Shown one piece after another: positions 34,544 through 42,316 of a DNA stretch of 64,000 nt. Each line of letters starts with the position of its first letter. The first letter of the stretch is position 1. The stretch spans positions 169,274,516 through 169,338,515 of the forward strand of contig OX465281.1 of NCBI GenBank assembly GCA_949987705.1. Direction: 5' to 3'. The position numbers and the translations under genes are program-made. Under the pieces are notes generated by a model. The model was not told the DNA's origin, did not search any database, and worked only from the letters and a program-made list of their open reading frames with translations. This stretch comes from Thereva unica (Eukaryota; Arthropoda; Insecta; Diptera; Therevidae).

Positions 34544-34807
34544 AAAAAAGTAACTGTACAGATGAATTGATAACTTTGTAGTTTAGTACTTACATTAGTG
34601 ACTTAAAGACGAATTTCGTTCAGATATTTCACAAGTAGCAGTATAAGTAGGTTTTCGAACCTACATATATTTTGTGTGTGGGACATATTCCTAATCGAGT
34701 TACCTATTCAGCTATACAGTTACTTTACGATTCATCTTTTATTTTTTTATATACGAATGTCTATTGTTCAAAAGCATCAGTTTTATGCCAACTGATTGTA
34801 GGAAAAG

Positions 34808-35200
34808 ATGTTTTGGATAGAAAATATTTACGGCGGGCAAAAGTATTGTATTTGTTCAGCAAAATGGCTTTGTTTTAGAATCATTAATATTCGACCATTC
34901 AATATACTTTCAAGTGTGTACATGACACCAGAAAATGGGAATAGAACTATCATCTATCATTTAAAAAAAGGAGAGCCTTTTCCAGAAAAGTTGGAATGTG
35001 ATTTTAAATTCGATCCCGTTCAGCATGTTAAAATTGAAGTGACTTCTGGAACTGTAACGCTGATTGGGCAAGTAGTCGCTGCTGTATTTAGAAATGACCG
35101 TAAAACTCATGGTTATCCAGAGAATTGTCCGTTTGCTGAACTTGATAATGATGCTGAATGGTTAGAGAAAAATAAAGAAGGATCAGACCGCGTAGTATAA
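34808..35200 (+). CDS. Polinton accessory protein, MFW/nucleoplasmin-like, copy 1 (130 aa)
   Basis: First gene inside the left terminal repeat. The protein starts MFWIENIYGGQKYCIC and shares with the next gene a pattern MFW-x-E-x4-GQKYCIC-A-x-W-x-FRIIN, MTP(E/Q)NG, DFKF near residue 70, a VxIEVxxGxVxxxG stretch and a late NCPF. The MFW...GxKY start and alternating hydrophobic strands resemble the nucleoplasmin-like N-terminal domain of insect FKBP39/46, a histone-binding beta-sandwich fold. That similarity is my inference from memory. No membrane segment. The C-terminus is charged. The start is the first ATG and is shared in context with its paralogue. Confidence 0.72.
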   Translation: MFWIENIYGGQKYCICSAKWLCFRIINIRPFNILSSVYMTPENGNRTIIYHLKKGEPFPEKLECDFKFDPVQHVKIEVTSGTVTLIGQVVAAVFRNDRKTHGYPENCPFAELDNDAEWLEKNKEGSDRVV

Positions 35201-35260
35201 ATTATTGCACAAGTATGGAAATATCTCCATTCCTAGATGTAATTTCATTAAACATCCATT

Positions 35261-35644
35261 ATGTTCTGGACTGAAACTCTCGCCCAAGGTCAAAAATATT
35301 GCATATGTGCAGCTGGTTGGAAATGGTTTAGAATTATAAATGTGGAAGTAGACGGACCTATATTTAATTTAAGAATGACTCCACAGAATGGAGAATCAAC
35401 ACTTTTGTTAGATCTTAAATATGATGAAAACCTTCCGAAGCGATTCAACTATGATTTTAAATTCGAAAATTATGAACATGTGAATATAGAAGTGTTTGTA
35501 GGACGTGTGACCATCTTTGGAGAAGCCATAAATTCTAACAATTTAAGCCGGGGGATATTATACAATTTCTTTCCGATAAATTGTCCCTTTGGTAAGAATA
35601 ACTGGGATGAACGTGCTAGATTAGAAAAACAGGGGGATGCATGA
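35261..35644 (+). CDS. Polinton accessory protein, MFW/nucleoplasmin-like, copy 2 (127 aa)
   Basis: Tandem paralogue of the preceding gene, 60 bp downstream, diverged but colinear over the whole length (MFWTETLAQGQKYCICAAG; FRIINVEVDG; LDLKYDEN; DFKFENYEHVNIEV; VTIFGE; NCPFG). The LDL...DFKF...GxVxxxG order fits the core strands of nucleoplasmin-like domains. Retention of two intact diverged copies suggests distinct roles, for example a hetero-oligomer. Function unknown; a chromatin or DNA-condensation role is a guess from the fold resemblance. Confidence 0.72.
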   Translation: MFWTETLAQGQKYCICAAGWKWFRIINVEVDGPIFNLRMTPQNGESTLLLDLKYDENLPKRFNYDFKFENYEHVNIEVFVGRVTIFGEAINSNNLSRGILYNFFPINCPFGKNNWDERARLEKQGDA

Positions 35645-35739
35645 AAATCATTATATATAATATATTATAAAATCACAACAGAATATTCATTTAGTTATAA
35701 TTGATGAATCGAGGTGTGCAGACGTGGTAAAAAATAGCA

Positions 35740-36372
35740 ATGATTAAATACATTACACTCTTACTTATTGCTTTATGCACTCATTCCCACTCATTACCAA
35801 TAGATGTTAATCTAACTGATGAAAATAATAGTAATTTAGATTTTGCATTAAATCTTCCAAACAATCAAACAGTACAAATTGCATTGTCTTTTCGCCTTTT
35901 AACTCACAGTAATATTAATGAAAATAACAAAGAAATAGCTAACACAACCACTTTGAATTCTGAAAATGAGTATATATTTACATCAGATCCTACTACTACT
36001 ACTACTATTGCAGCTCGCAATAAAAAGAAGTTTGTGACTGTTGAAGAAGCTATTGAAGGTTTTAGGCAAGAGCTCATAAGAAAAGAAGTAGAAATTGGTG
36101 GAATTATAGAAAGTAAAGATATTTTTTATAGACACTTCAAGCTTGAATTTGATGAAGATAAGTCAATTACTATTCGCTGTACATATGACAGCAATTATGA
36201 AAGCCGTTCATTGAAAATATCGTGTTATGAATACCACGAGTTTGAAACTGAGAGAGTTCTAAGTAATGGTGAAGTGGAGTTAATAAGACAGCATGATCCT
36301 AACCATAAAAGTGACATTGAACTTGTTGATTTGAAGCAAATGAAGCAAACATATAATATGAGCATCTCTTAA
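35740..36372 (+). CDS. Predicted secreted or membrane-targeted Polinton accessory protein (210 aa)
   Basis: Not recognised. The N-terminus MIKYITLLLIALCTHSHSLP is a good signal peptide with a likely cut after about residue 18. A low-complexity N/T-rich segment with several N-x-S/T sites follows (residues 25-85), then a charged region predicted helical (VTVEEAIEGFRQELIRKEVE) and a C-terminal part with two Cys (IRCTYDSNYESRSLKISCYEYHEF). A secretory product is unusual for a capsid-forming element and suggests a role at the host membrane or outside the cell. Same strand as its neighbours in the accessory block. Confidence 0.6.
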   Translation: MIKYITLLLIALCTHSHSLPIDVNLTDENNSNLDFALNLPNNQTVQIALSFRLLTHSNINENNKEIANTTTLNSENEYIFTSDPTTTTTIAARNKKKFVTVEEAIEGFRQELIRKEVEIGGIIESKDIFYRHFKLEFDEDKSITIRCTYDSNYESRSLKISCYEYHEFETERVLSNGEVELIRQHDPNHKSDIELVDLKQMKQTYNMSIS

Positions 36373-36416
36373 GTAATAGAACAATTTAGTTCGGTTTTAG
36401 AAGTGAAAGAGTAAAG

Positions 36417-36689
36417 ATGGATATTGATCAGTTTTTAGAAAAATATGATGGCATACTTTGGGATGAGCATAAAGAAAAAGTTGAAAAATATAATGATTTT
36501 TTAAAACCATACAAAAATATGAAACAAATAGAATCTCAATTTGGGAATCACTACATAAGTTGCCCTTGGTCTAATAATAATGCAATAGAGGGACCGGATA
36601 CGTGTGAATGTTACTTTGTTTGGAGACGTAAACAAGAAGTTCAAAAACTTATGAAACTTTATCAGAGATTTACCAAACCTAACTGTTGA
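36417..36689 (+). CDS. Small Polinton accessory protein of unknown function (90 aa)
   Basis: Not recognised. Acidic and aromatic N-terminus (MDIDQFLEKYDGILWDEHKE), a central run with Cys (YISCPWSNN, GPDTCECYFVW), and a basic C-terminal helix (RRKQEVQKLMKLYQRF). Four Cys in all (residues about 49, 63, 65 and the last residue, 90), too few and too spread for an obvious zinc finger. It ends 2 nt before the start of the GADD34-like gene, so the two probably share a transcript. Confidence 0.55.
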   Translation: MDIDQFLEKYDGILWDEHKEKVEKYNDFLKPYKNMKQIESQFGNHYISCPWSNNNAIEGPDTCECYFVWRRKQEVQKLMKLYQRFTKPNC

Positions 36690-36691
36690 CT

Positions 36692-36886
36692 ATGTCTAAA
36701 AATGTGCGATTTAATCTAACACCGGAAGTACACATCATGTATGTTTGGAGGTATGCTTACCAGACTGCTAGAAAGGGGCCATGGAAAGAGTATGCTGTTG
36801 ATCGATTTCGCTTCAACCGAAGAATTAGAGAAACTGCTGAAATTTTAAACCCGATATTAAATAAGAAAAAGCAAAAACTTTTGTAA
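36692..36886 (+). CDS. GADD34/PPP1R15-like PP1-targeting protein (64 aa)
   Basis: The protein starts MSKNVRFNLTPEVHIMYVW. It has an RVxF-type PP1-docking motif (K-N-V-R-F, residues 3-7), then the segment ARKGPWKEYAVDRFRFNRR, which has the spacing and residues of the R-x-G-P-W ... A-x-D-R-x-R-F-x-R-R-I block defining the C-terminal domain of GADD34/CReP (PPP1R15) and of the short viral homologues in herpesviruses and African swine fever virus. In those proteins the domain brings PP1 to phosphorylated eIF2alpha and restores translation. By inference this one would counter a host eIF2alpha kinase. An upstream in-frame TTG exists, but the ATG at 36692 is the natural start. Length equals the bare domain. 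Next gene is convergent, 39 bp away. Confidence 0.75.
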   Translation: MSKNVRFNLTPEVHIMYVWRYAYQTARKGPWKEYAVDRFRFNRRIRETAEILNPILNKKKQKLL

Positions 36887-36925
36887 TATTATCTATAATT
36901 TTATTTTATTGTATATTTTTTTGTA

Positions 36926-37858
36926 TTATAATACATCTTTTTTATTAATCCATGAATTGTCTTTTGATGGAAACCCTAACCATTTAACATAAACCTTATC
37001 TCCACGTCTTTTCAAGATTTTTTCTACTAAGTAAACGTGTGGATTTTTTGTCTTTTGCAATTCTAACTCATAGAATCCTCCTTTGATGGGGTGCCCCTGA
37101 TGGTCTTCTAGAAGATATGTTACTGGGTTTGTAAGCTGTATTTTGCGAATTTTAAATATTTCAGTGGTCCAATTTGGTGTATAACCTTTTTCGAAAACAT
37201 GCTTATATTTGCTTATTCGAACAAAATCTCCAACTTTGTATTTAGATGGATGAGTAACTTTTATATGATTATATGCTGTTAAAAGTACTTGCTTTTCGTT
37301 TGATTTGTTGACATCGATTGGCTTCATTTTTGTTGTACGATGCTTTTTACGATTATAATTTAACACCAAATCCTTTATTATATCAATCCACCGATATGTC
37401 CCTATCATGCTAAACTCTTTCCACATCATCCCTTTCATTGTTCTATTAAATCGCTCCACTATTGAAGCCTTTAAAGGACTATATGTTGAATAATGATTAA
37501 CTTTATATTTCTTCATCAAGTTTTGAAAATTAGTATTAAAGAATTCCTTTCCATCATCAGTCTGTAAATTTCTTGGTATTCTACCGTCTTCAAAAATAGT
37601 TTTCATTGCCCCAGCAACTTCAACACCAGTTTTTCTCTTCACAGGAATAACCCACGCATATTTGGAAAATGTATCAATGACAGTCAACGCGAAATTATAG
37701 TCATTATTTTGTTGAGAGTAGACACCCATCTCAACCAAATCTGCTTGCCAGAGGTCGTCCAGTCCTTTAATAATAACACGTCGCCTTTTAAAATTTTTGC
37801 GTGCTGATTTATGTAATTCATCTACAACTTGTCTTTTACTCATCATGAGGTGGTTCAT
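36926..37858 (-). CDS. Polinton retrovirus-like integrase with chromodomain (310 aa)
   Basis: The integrase core has its first Asp in WQADLVEMG near residue 39, second in LQTDDGKEFF near residue 101, and Glu in KASIVERFNRTMK near 137. A barrel-like KVGDFVRI segment follows near residue 210. The C-terminus (VYLVEKILKRRGDKVYVKWLGFPSKDNSWI) is a chromodomain, suggesting targeting to methylated histone tails. It would insert the element with the 6 bp duplication seen. Its start overlaps the end of the collagen-like gene by 23 nt, so the two are likely cotranscribed. No N-terminal HHCC zinc domain is included from this ATG. Confidence 0.93.
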   Translation of the reverse strand: MNHLMMSKRQVVDELHKSARKNFKRRRVIIKGLDDLWQADLVEMGVYSQQNNDYNFALTVIDTFSKYAWVIPVKRKTGVEVAGAMKTIFEDGRIPRNLQTDDGKEFFNTNFQNLMKKYKVNHYSTYSPLKASIVERFNRTMKGMMWKEFSMIGTYRWIDIIKDLVLNYNRKKHRTTKMKPIDVNKSNEKQVLLTAYNHIKVTHPSKYKVGDFVRISKYKHVFEKGYTPNWTTEIFKIRKIQLTNPVTYLLEDHQGHPIKGGFYELELQKTKNPHVYLVEKILKRRGDKVYVKWLGFPSKDNSWINKKDVL

Positions 37859-38414
37859 GAGATATTCCCTTGGAAATTGTTAATGATTCTACCTCTATTA
37901 ATCCTTTTAAAGCATCCCAAATCTGTTGCAATCCCGCATCAATATGAGCTTTTAACTTATTTTGCGAATCCTCTACTGACTGCTTAGCAAACTGCTGATT
38001 TTCTACTTTTTCTTTTTCATTTGTAGTTTTTATTATATTATATATGCTTACTATCTCTTTTTCTATATTTTTTCTTATTTGTATCAACTCCTTTTCTAAA
38101 TTATTTCTTTCCTTCTGCAATTCTTCAACTAGGGTTCTATTTGTTAATTCTTTTAACGCTTGTATGGTAGTGTTATTTAAGTCCACCCATTTATCAACAT
38201 ATAATTTATTTACACCATCTTCATTTTCCACAGGATTTTTAAGATTCTTAATACTTTTATGATTAAGATCATAATCGCCATCAGAAGTAAGTTGGAATCC
38301 TATACCAGGTGAACCTTGTGGACCTTGCTCCCCAGGTAAACCTCTTGGCCCCCTCTCACCAACTGGTCCTAATTTTGCTTGCTTAGAAAATCTCCCGAAC
38401 TTGTCAACGCTCAT
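37836..38414 (-). CDS. Collagen-like/coiled-coil protein, candidate virion fibre (192 aa)
   Basis: Residues 16-38 are uninterrupted Gly-X-Y triplets (GPVGERGPRGLPGEQGPQG and on), then a short linker (YDLNHKSIKNLKNPVENEDG) of the type found in phage tail-fibre proteins, and from about 80 to 180 a heptad-rich charged helix. A collagen triplet stem plus coiled coil implies a trimeric rod. In a capsid-encoding element this suits a surface spike or fibre, but that is inference. No signal peptide. Upstream of and overlapping the integrase. Confidence 0.7.
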   Translation of the reverse strand: MSVDKFGRFSKQAKLGPVGERGPRGLPGEQGPQGSPGIGFQLTSDGDYDLNHKSIKNLKNPVENEDGVNKLYVDKWVDLNNTTIQALKELTNRTLVEELQKERNNLEKELIQIRKNIEKEIVSIYNIIKTTNEKEKVENQQFAKQSVEDSQNKLKAHIDAGLQQIWDALKGLIEVESLTISKGISHEPPHDE

Positions 38415-38451
38415 GATCTAATTAAAATCGAAAATGAAAGATGCATTGTAT

Positions 38452-39395
38452 TTATTCTATAACGTTAGCTTCTCTTAATTCTTCAGTTATTGACATGATT
38501 TCATTATGATGATTATTGTTCCCAGCATGCTGGGAAGCAATAAGAAGGCGCAATCGGTCTACGAGTTCATTTGGATCATCCCAATAAATATGGTCAATAT
38601 TATTCTTAGGTAAATGCATTAAACCCATTCCTTTGCGATATAAAAACTTGCTAATAATTTCCCTGTACTTAGAACCTCTATTCCCCTTTATTTGTTCTTC
38701 CATCAAATATCCTCGTCTATGAGCATTAGTATCGTTTAGAATAGTCTCATAATTTGATAAATCATCTTTAGTATATAGACTTTTAGAAGGTTTTTTCATA
38801 AAAAGAAGTTCGAGTAAACCTAGTGTTATTGTGTAAGGCTTTCCTTTAATAACAAAATTATCTTCATTATATTCAACCTTTGAATCTCCAATTTTCCATT
38901 CATTATTATTATTATCAAAGTAAACTCCATAAGTGTAATCAATTTTTGGATTTTTTTCAATATACCATTGAAAATATTTATCAGCCAATCCAGTAGATAA
39001 ATTAAGAGTTCTGTCAGCTCTTTCAACTAAAGTTCTTGAGTGAATAGGTGTTGCAAATTCATCTTCTGACATTAAAGAAAATTGTTTATGTTTTAGTGGT
39101 GTACTTGTAGGTTCCATTTTTGGAAAAGTGGATTTGGGAGTTGACTTTAGATTATCATATTCATTATATTCTTCCTTAGGCTCAAATTTAATTTCATGAT
39201 CTGATTCTTGTTTCACTTTTGTCACGAACTCCTTTAACGGGTTTGTTATAGGTTTAAATGTTTCTTCTAGTTGAGCTTCTGTTTCATCTCTTCCGGTTTT
39301 TATAGCCCGAAATTTCTTTCGTATGATATTTCTAGTTTTTATAATGTTCCTTATAGTTTCTTCTTTATTTTTCACTTCAGATCTTCCTTTGCGCT

Positions 39396-39399
<4 letters not shown>
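38452..39399 (-). CDS. Conserved-type Polinton protein of unknown function (315 aa)
   Basis: Highly charged N-terminal half (KNKEETIRNIIKTRNIIRKK), then a globular region with YGVYFDNNNNEWKIG, ITLGLLELLFMKKPS, GNRGSKYREIISKFL and a C-terminus with DHIYWDDPNELVDRLRLL and SQHAGNNNHHNEIMSI. I recall this C-terminal signature from uncharacterised proteins of other insect Polintons; I cannot assign activity. The ATG sits directly against a T-run of about 31 bases (upstream A-run in the mRNA sense), an odd 5' leader. Possibly a structural or scaffold protein. Confidence 0.65.
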
Positions 39400-39430
<31 letters not shown>

Positions 39431-39531
39431 TTAACTGCTTTAACGAGTCTGTTAACTGCTTTAACGGGTCTGTTAACTGCTTTAACGGGTCTGTTAACTG
39501 CTTTAACGGGTCTGTTAACTGCTTAAACTGG
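39399..39531. repeat. Poly(T) tract plus short tandem repeat between Polinton genes
   Basis: About 31 T (39399-39429), then five copies of a 22-23 bp unit GTTAACTGCTTTAACGGGTC (39430-39530), each containing GTTAAC. It separates the ATPase stop from the ATG of the 315 aa gene. Coding frames across it are artefacts. Confidence 0.85.
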
Positions 39532-39561
39532 TCTAATAAGTATTTCAGTAAGCTATTGTAT

Positions 39562-40245
39562 TTATATCATAATGTACAAATCAAATCCTTTACGGTAGCG
39601 TCCTTTGTTTATTAGACTATCTTTATCGATCACAAGAAAGCCATATTTATCCTTCCAGCACTCTGCACATACATTTCTAAAAGTATTAAAGGGCATGTCG
39701 GTGTTTACATGATCATTATAGACATGTTTTAAGTTCATTTCATCTTGCTTAAATAGAATAAGAAGATTCGCATTGTCTCGAATTAAGTGCTTAGGTATAT
39801 GTGTGTATGTTTGACAAAGATAAAAACTATCGATGCCATTATGTCGTCCCATACAAAAATATGATCGTATGTTGTTTTGCTTGTCGCATGCAACATCATC
39901 AAAGATGAAAATAGAATTTGATTTTGCTTTCTCTGGTGAAATTACTTCAGAATTTTCACAAAATGTATAGAAACCCATTCCGGATATGGGTGTTATAAGT
40001 TGCTTCAAATACTCATACTTTGGTTGATATAATGACTTTGAATAGACATAAATATTTTCAAACTTGAGTCCGTTCGGTTGTTCGATAAGACTGATCATAA
40101 GATTGGTTTTACCACAATTAGAAGGTCCTGCAACGATAGCTCTTATAGTATGGGGTAATAATGATCCGTGTTTTTGTTTAAGTTCCTCTGATTTTATGTC
40201 TATATTTCTAATTGGTAAAGACACTTGTTGCTTAACGAATTTCAT
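39562..40245 (-). CDS. FtsK/HerA-type DNA packaging ATPase (227 aa)
   Basis: Walker A AGPSNCGKTNLM near residue 39, Walker B SIFIFDDV near 114, then CMGRHNGIDSFYLCQT (arginine-finger/sensor region) near 131. This matches the A32-like packaging ATPases of Polintons, virophages and large DNA viruses in size and order. It would power genome loading into the capsid. Divergent from the PLA2 gene with a 100 bp shared promoter region. Confidence 0.92.
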   Translation of the reverse strand: MKFVKQQVSLPIRNIDIKSEELKQKHGSLLPHTIRAIVAGPSNCGKTNLMISLIEQPNGLKFENIYVYSKSLYQPKYEYLKQLITPISGMGFYTFCENSEVISPEKAKSNSIFIFDDVACDKQNNIRSYFCMGRHNGIDSFYLCQTYTHIPKHLIRDNANLLILFKQDEMNLKHVYNDHVNTDMPFNTFRNVCAECWKDKYGFLVIDKDSLINKGRYRKGFDLYIMI

Positions 40246-40345
40246 AGTGAAAACTAATATATATACTTGAATCCATCAATTTTATATTAGTTTTAAGGTA
40301 TCGAAGCTAGAATACACACATAGATTTTGCAAAACGTTTCGCTGA

Positions 40346-41179
40346 ATGATAGATCATAAGAAAAATTTTAATAAAAATTGCTCACAACATAAAATATATA
40401 AGGGGGAAGGTTTATTGAACACAGCAATAAGCAATTTACCTTTCGAATTGCATTTGCCTGGTTATCAGTATTGCGGTCCTGGAACTAAACTGTTAGAAAG
40501 AGTAGCCAGAGGTGATCCTGGTATAAATCCTCTTGACGCTGCCTGCAAAGAGCACGATATCGCATATAACAAACATAAAAATATTGAAGATCGTCATATC
40601 GCTGATCGAATATTAGCAGAAAAAGCGTGGCAGAGAGTAAAATCTAGTGACGCATTATTTGGTGAACGACTTAATGCCTGGCTTGTAACAAAAGCTATGA
40701 AGACAAAGCTTAAACTTGGGATGGGCTTAAAAGCAAAACGTTCAACTAAAAAACCTAAAATTAAATTAACATTACAAAAAGGAGTTCGGGAAGCAAGAAA
40801 TATATTGAAATCAAAAAAGCCTGGCTCTTTAAAGGAAGCTATACAGCTCGCTCTTGGTGCTACCAGAAATGTGTTTAGAGGAAAGAGAAAATGCACAAAA
40901 CCACCTCGTATTATTCCTATACCAAGAACTGGAGGAGTTTTACCTCTTATCCCCATTTTTGCAGGACTTTCTGCTTTAGGTGCATTAACAGGTGGTACAG
41001 CTGGAATTGCAAAAGCGGTTAATGATGCAAGTAAGGCTAAACAACAGTTGGAGGAAAATAAACGTCATAATCAGACAATGGAGGCAATAGCTTTAGGGAA
41101 AAGTGGAAAAGGCCTATATTTAAAACCATATAGAAAGGGGTTAGGACTTTACCTAAATCCACCGACAAAAAACTACTGA
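40346..41179 (+). CDS. Virion protein with parvovirus-like phospholipase A2 domain (277 aa)
   Basis: Residues 36-95 carry a PLA2 core: the calcium loop YCGPG (42-46) and the catalytic D-A-A-C-K-E-H-D (64-71, His70-Asp71). This is the arrangement of parvoviral VP1 PLA2, used there for endosomal membrane breach. A basic middle part (100-200, many KxK) and a hydrophobic helix (VLPLIPIFAGLSALGALTGG) follow, then repeats GKGLYLKPYRKG and GLGLYLNP. The basic region plus hydrophobic helix recall small adenovirus core/lytic proteins, so it may be an internal virion protein cleaved by the adjacent protease. Its stop at 41177 follows a slippery heptamer. Confidence 0.85.
   Translation: MIDHKKNFNKNCSQHKIYKGEGLLNTAISNLPFELHLPGYQYCGPGTKLLERVARGDPGINPLDAACKEHDIAYNKHKNIEDRHIADRILAEKAWQRVKSSDALFGERLNAWLVTKAMKTKLKLGMGLKAKRSTKKPKIKLTLQKGVREARNILKSKKPGSLKEAIQLALGATRNVFRGKRKCTKPPRIIPIPRTGGVLPLIPIFAGLSALGALTGGTAGIAKAVNDASKAKQQLEENKRHNQTMEAIALGKSGKGLYLKPYRKGLGLYLNPPTKNY
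41167..41173 (+). promoter_or_regulatory. Candidate -1 ribosomal frameshift heptamer A_AAA_AAC
   Basis: In the PLA2 frame the codons are ACA AAA AAC TAC TGA. The heptamer A AAA AAC is in the phase required for -1 slippage, one codon before the stop. A -1 shift enters the frame at 41173 that runs open through the whole protease to 41538. No obvious stimulatory hairpin was found by eye just downstream. Confidence 0.5.
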
Positions 41180-41259
41180 GAACGCTACCCAATCGTCCAT
41201 TAAACGAATACGATTTATATAAGCATGCTCAATACATACCACACTTCAGAGGAGTCTTT

Positions 41260-41538
41260 ATGATTGATGAGCTTCCCAAAAGACCTAGAAGAAATGAATG
41301 TGGGATCGTCAATTTGGATTCTTCCATAGGTCGGGGGACACACTGGGTAGCATACCATAAAAAAGGAACTGATATTGAATACTTCGACAGTTTCGGAAAC
41401 TTACAACCACCAAAAGAACTTTTAAAGTATTTAGGAAATAACATAGTGTACAACTATGAAGCATATCAAAATTATAATTCTGTAAATTGTGGACATCTGT
41501 GCTTAACGTTCCTTTATAATCGTTCTAAGACAACTTAA
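41260..41538 (+). CDS. Adenovirus-type maturation cysteine protease (92 aa from ATG; N-terminus probably upstream)
   Basis: His28 in GTHWVAY, Asp43 in EYFDSFG, Gln70 and Cys77 in NCGHLCL form the adenain/Ulp1-type catalytic set in the usual order. The same frame is open upstream to 41134, and the 27 codons before the ATG encode plausible protease sequence (NEYDLYKHAQYIPHFRGVF) that would be the first helix and strand of the fold. No ATG lies in that part. So the functional product is likely longer, made by -1 frameshifting from the PLA2 gene or by non-AUG initiation. It would process capsid and internal proteins. Confidence 0.88.
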   Translation: MIDELPKRPRRNECGIVNLDSSIGRGTHWVAYHKKGTDIEYFDSFGNLQPPKELLKYLGNNIVYNYEAYQNYNSVNCGHLCLTFLYNRSKTT

Positions 41539-41623
41539 TTTATACATTTGATCTATATATAAGTATAAATAAAACCTTCAAACCTATTACATTAGCATTT
41601 TCATTTAGACTTACCATTTGATC

Positions 41624-42316
41624 ATGTCGTTAACACTAACTTTAACTGGAAATTCGTCTGTACTAACAGCTGAATATTTCCCACCTTTAGATCTTAATAC
41701 AGACTATGTTTGTGGTTTGATTGATTTACAAACTTATAATTCAATACCGAATGTAGATGGAAGAAACAACTTATTTCATGTAGGAGATGAACTTATACAA
41801 ATTCCAGATGGTTCATATGAAATTGATGATATTGCAGCTCTTATTAAAAGAGATTTGACTAAAACTAAAACCAAACCATCAGTTATTATTGTAGCTAACA
41901 ATAATACTTTAAAAACTGAAATAAAGAGTACAGAAAAAATAAATTTTAATAAAGCACGCTCTATTGGTCCGTTGCTAGGGTTTAGTAAACGTGAATTAGA
42001 CCCTAACATAATAAATGTGTCGGATTTACCCGTTAATATAATTAAAATTAATGTGATTCGTGTTGAGTGCAACCTTGTATCAGGGTCATTCATAAATAAT
42101 ACACCAGTTCACACACTTCACGAATTTTCTCCTAAAGTGGGCCCCGGCTATAAAATAGTTGAGGTACCTAAAAATGTTATTTATTTGCCAGTGAATGTTA
42201 AAAGGATAAGTTCGCTTGTGTTGAAATTAGTTGATCAAGACGGTGACCTAATAAACTTTAGAGGAGAAACCATTACTGTTAGATTACATTTGCGACCTCA
42301 ACATGTTGATATATAA
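41624..42316 (+). CDS. Minor capsid (penton, single jelly-roll) protein (230 aa)
   Basis: The N-terminus MSLTLTLTGNSSVLTAEYFPP and the beta-rich body (YVCGLIDLQTYNSIPNV; FHVGDELIQIPDGSYEIDD; PLLGFSKREL; PVNVKRISSLVLKLVDQDG; ITVRLHLRP) resemble the minor capsid proteins of insect Polintons, encoded just upstream of the major capsid gene. It would form the capsid vertices. An in-frame TTG lies 6 nt upstream, but ATG 41624 is the better start. The 3' end overlaps the next small ORF by 14 nt. Confidence 0.8.
   Translation: MSLTLTLTGNSSVLTAEYFPPLDLNTDYVCGLIDLQTYNSIPNVDGRNNLFHVGDELIQIPDGSYEIDDIAALIKRDLTKTKTKPSVIIVANNNTLKTEIKSTEKINFNKARSIGPLLGFSKRELDPNIINVSDLPVNIIKINVIRVECNLVSGSFINNTPVHTLHEFSPKVGPGYKIVEVPKNVIYLPVNVKRISSLVLKLVDQDGDLINFRGETITVRLHLRPQHVDI

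Noticed and set aside
34672..34878. 68 aa ORF overlapping the first MFW gene
   Set aside because: Out of frame with the conserved paralogue pair and without a counterpart upstream of copy 2.
36686..36691. TTG as start of the GADD34-like gene
   Set aside because: It would overlap the stop of the 90 aa gene; the ATG two codons later gives the complete domain.
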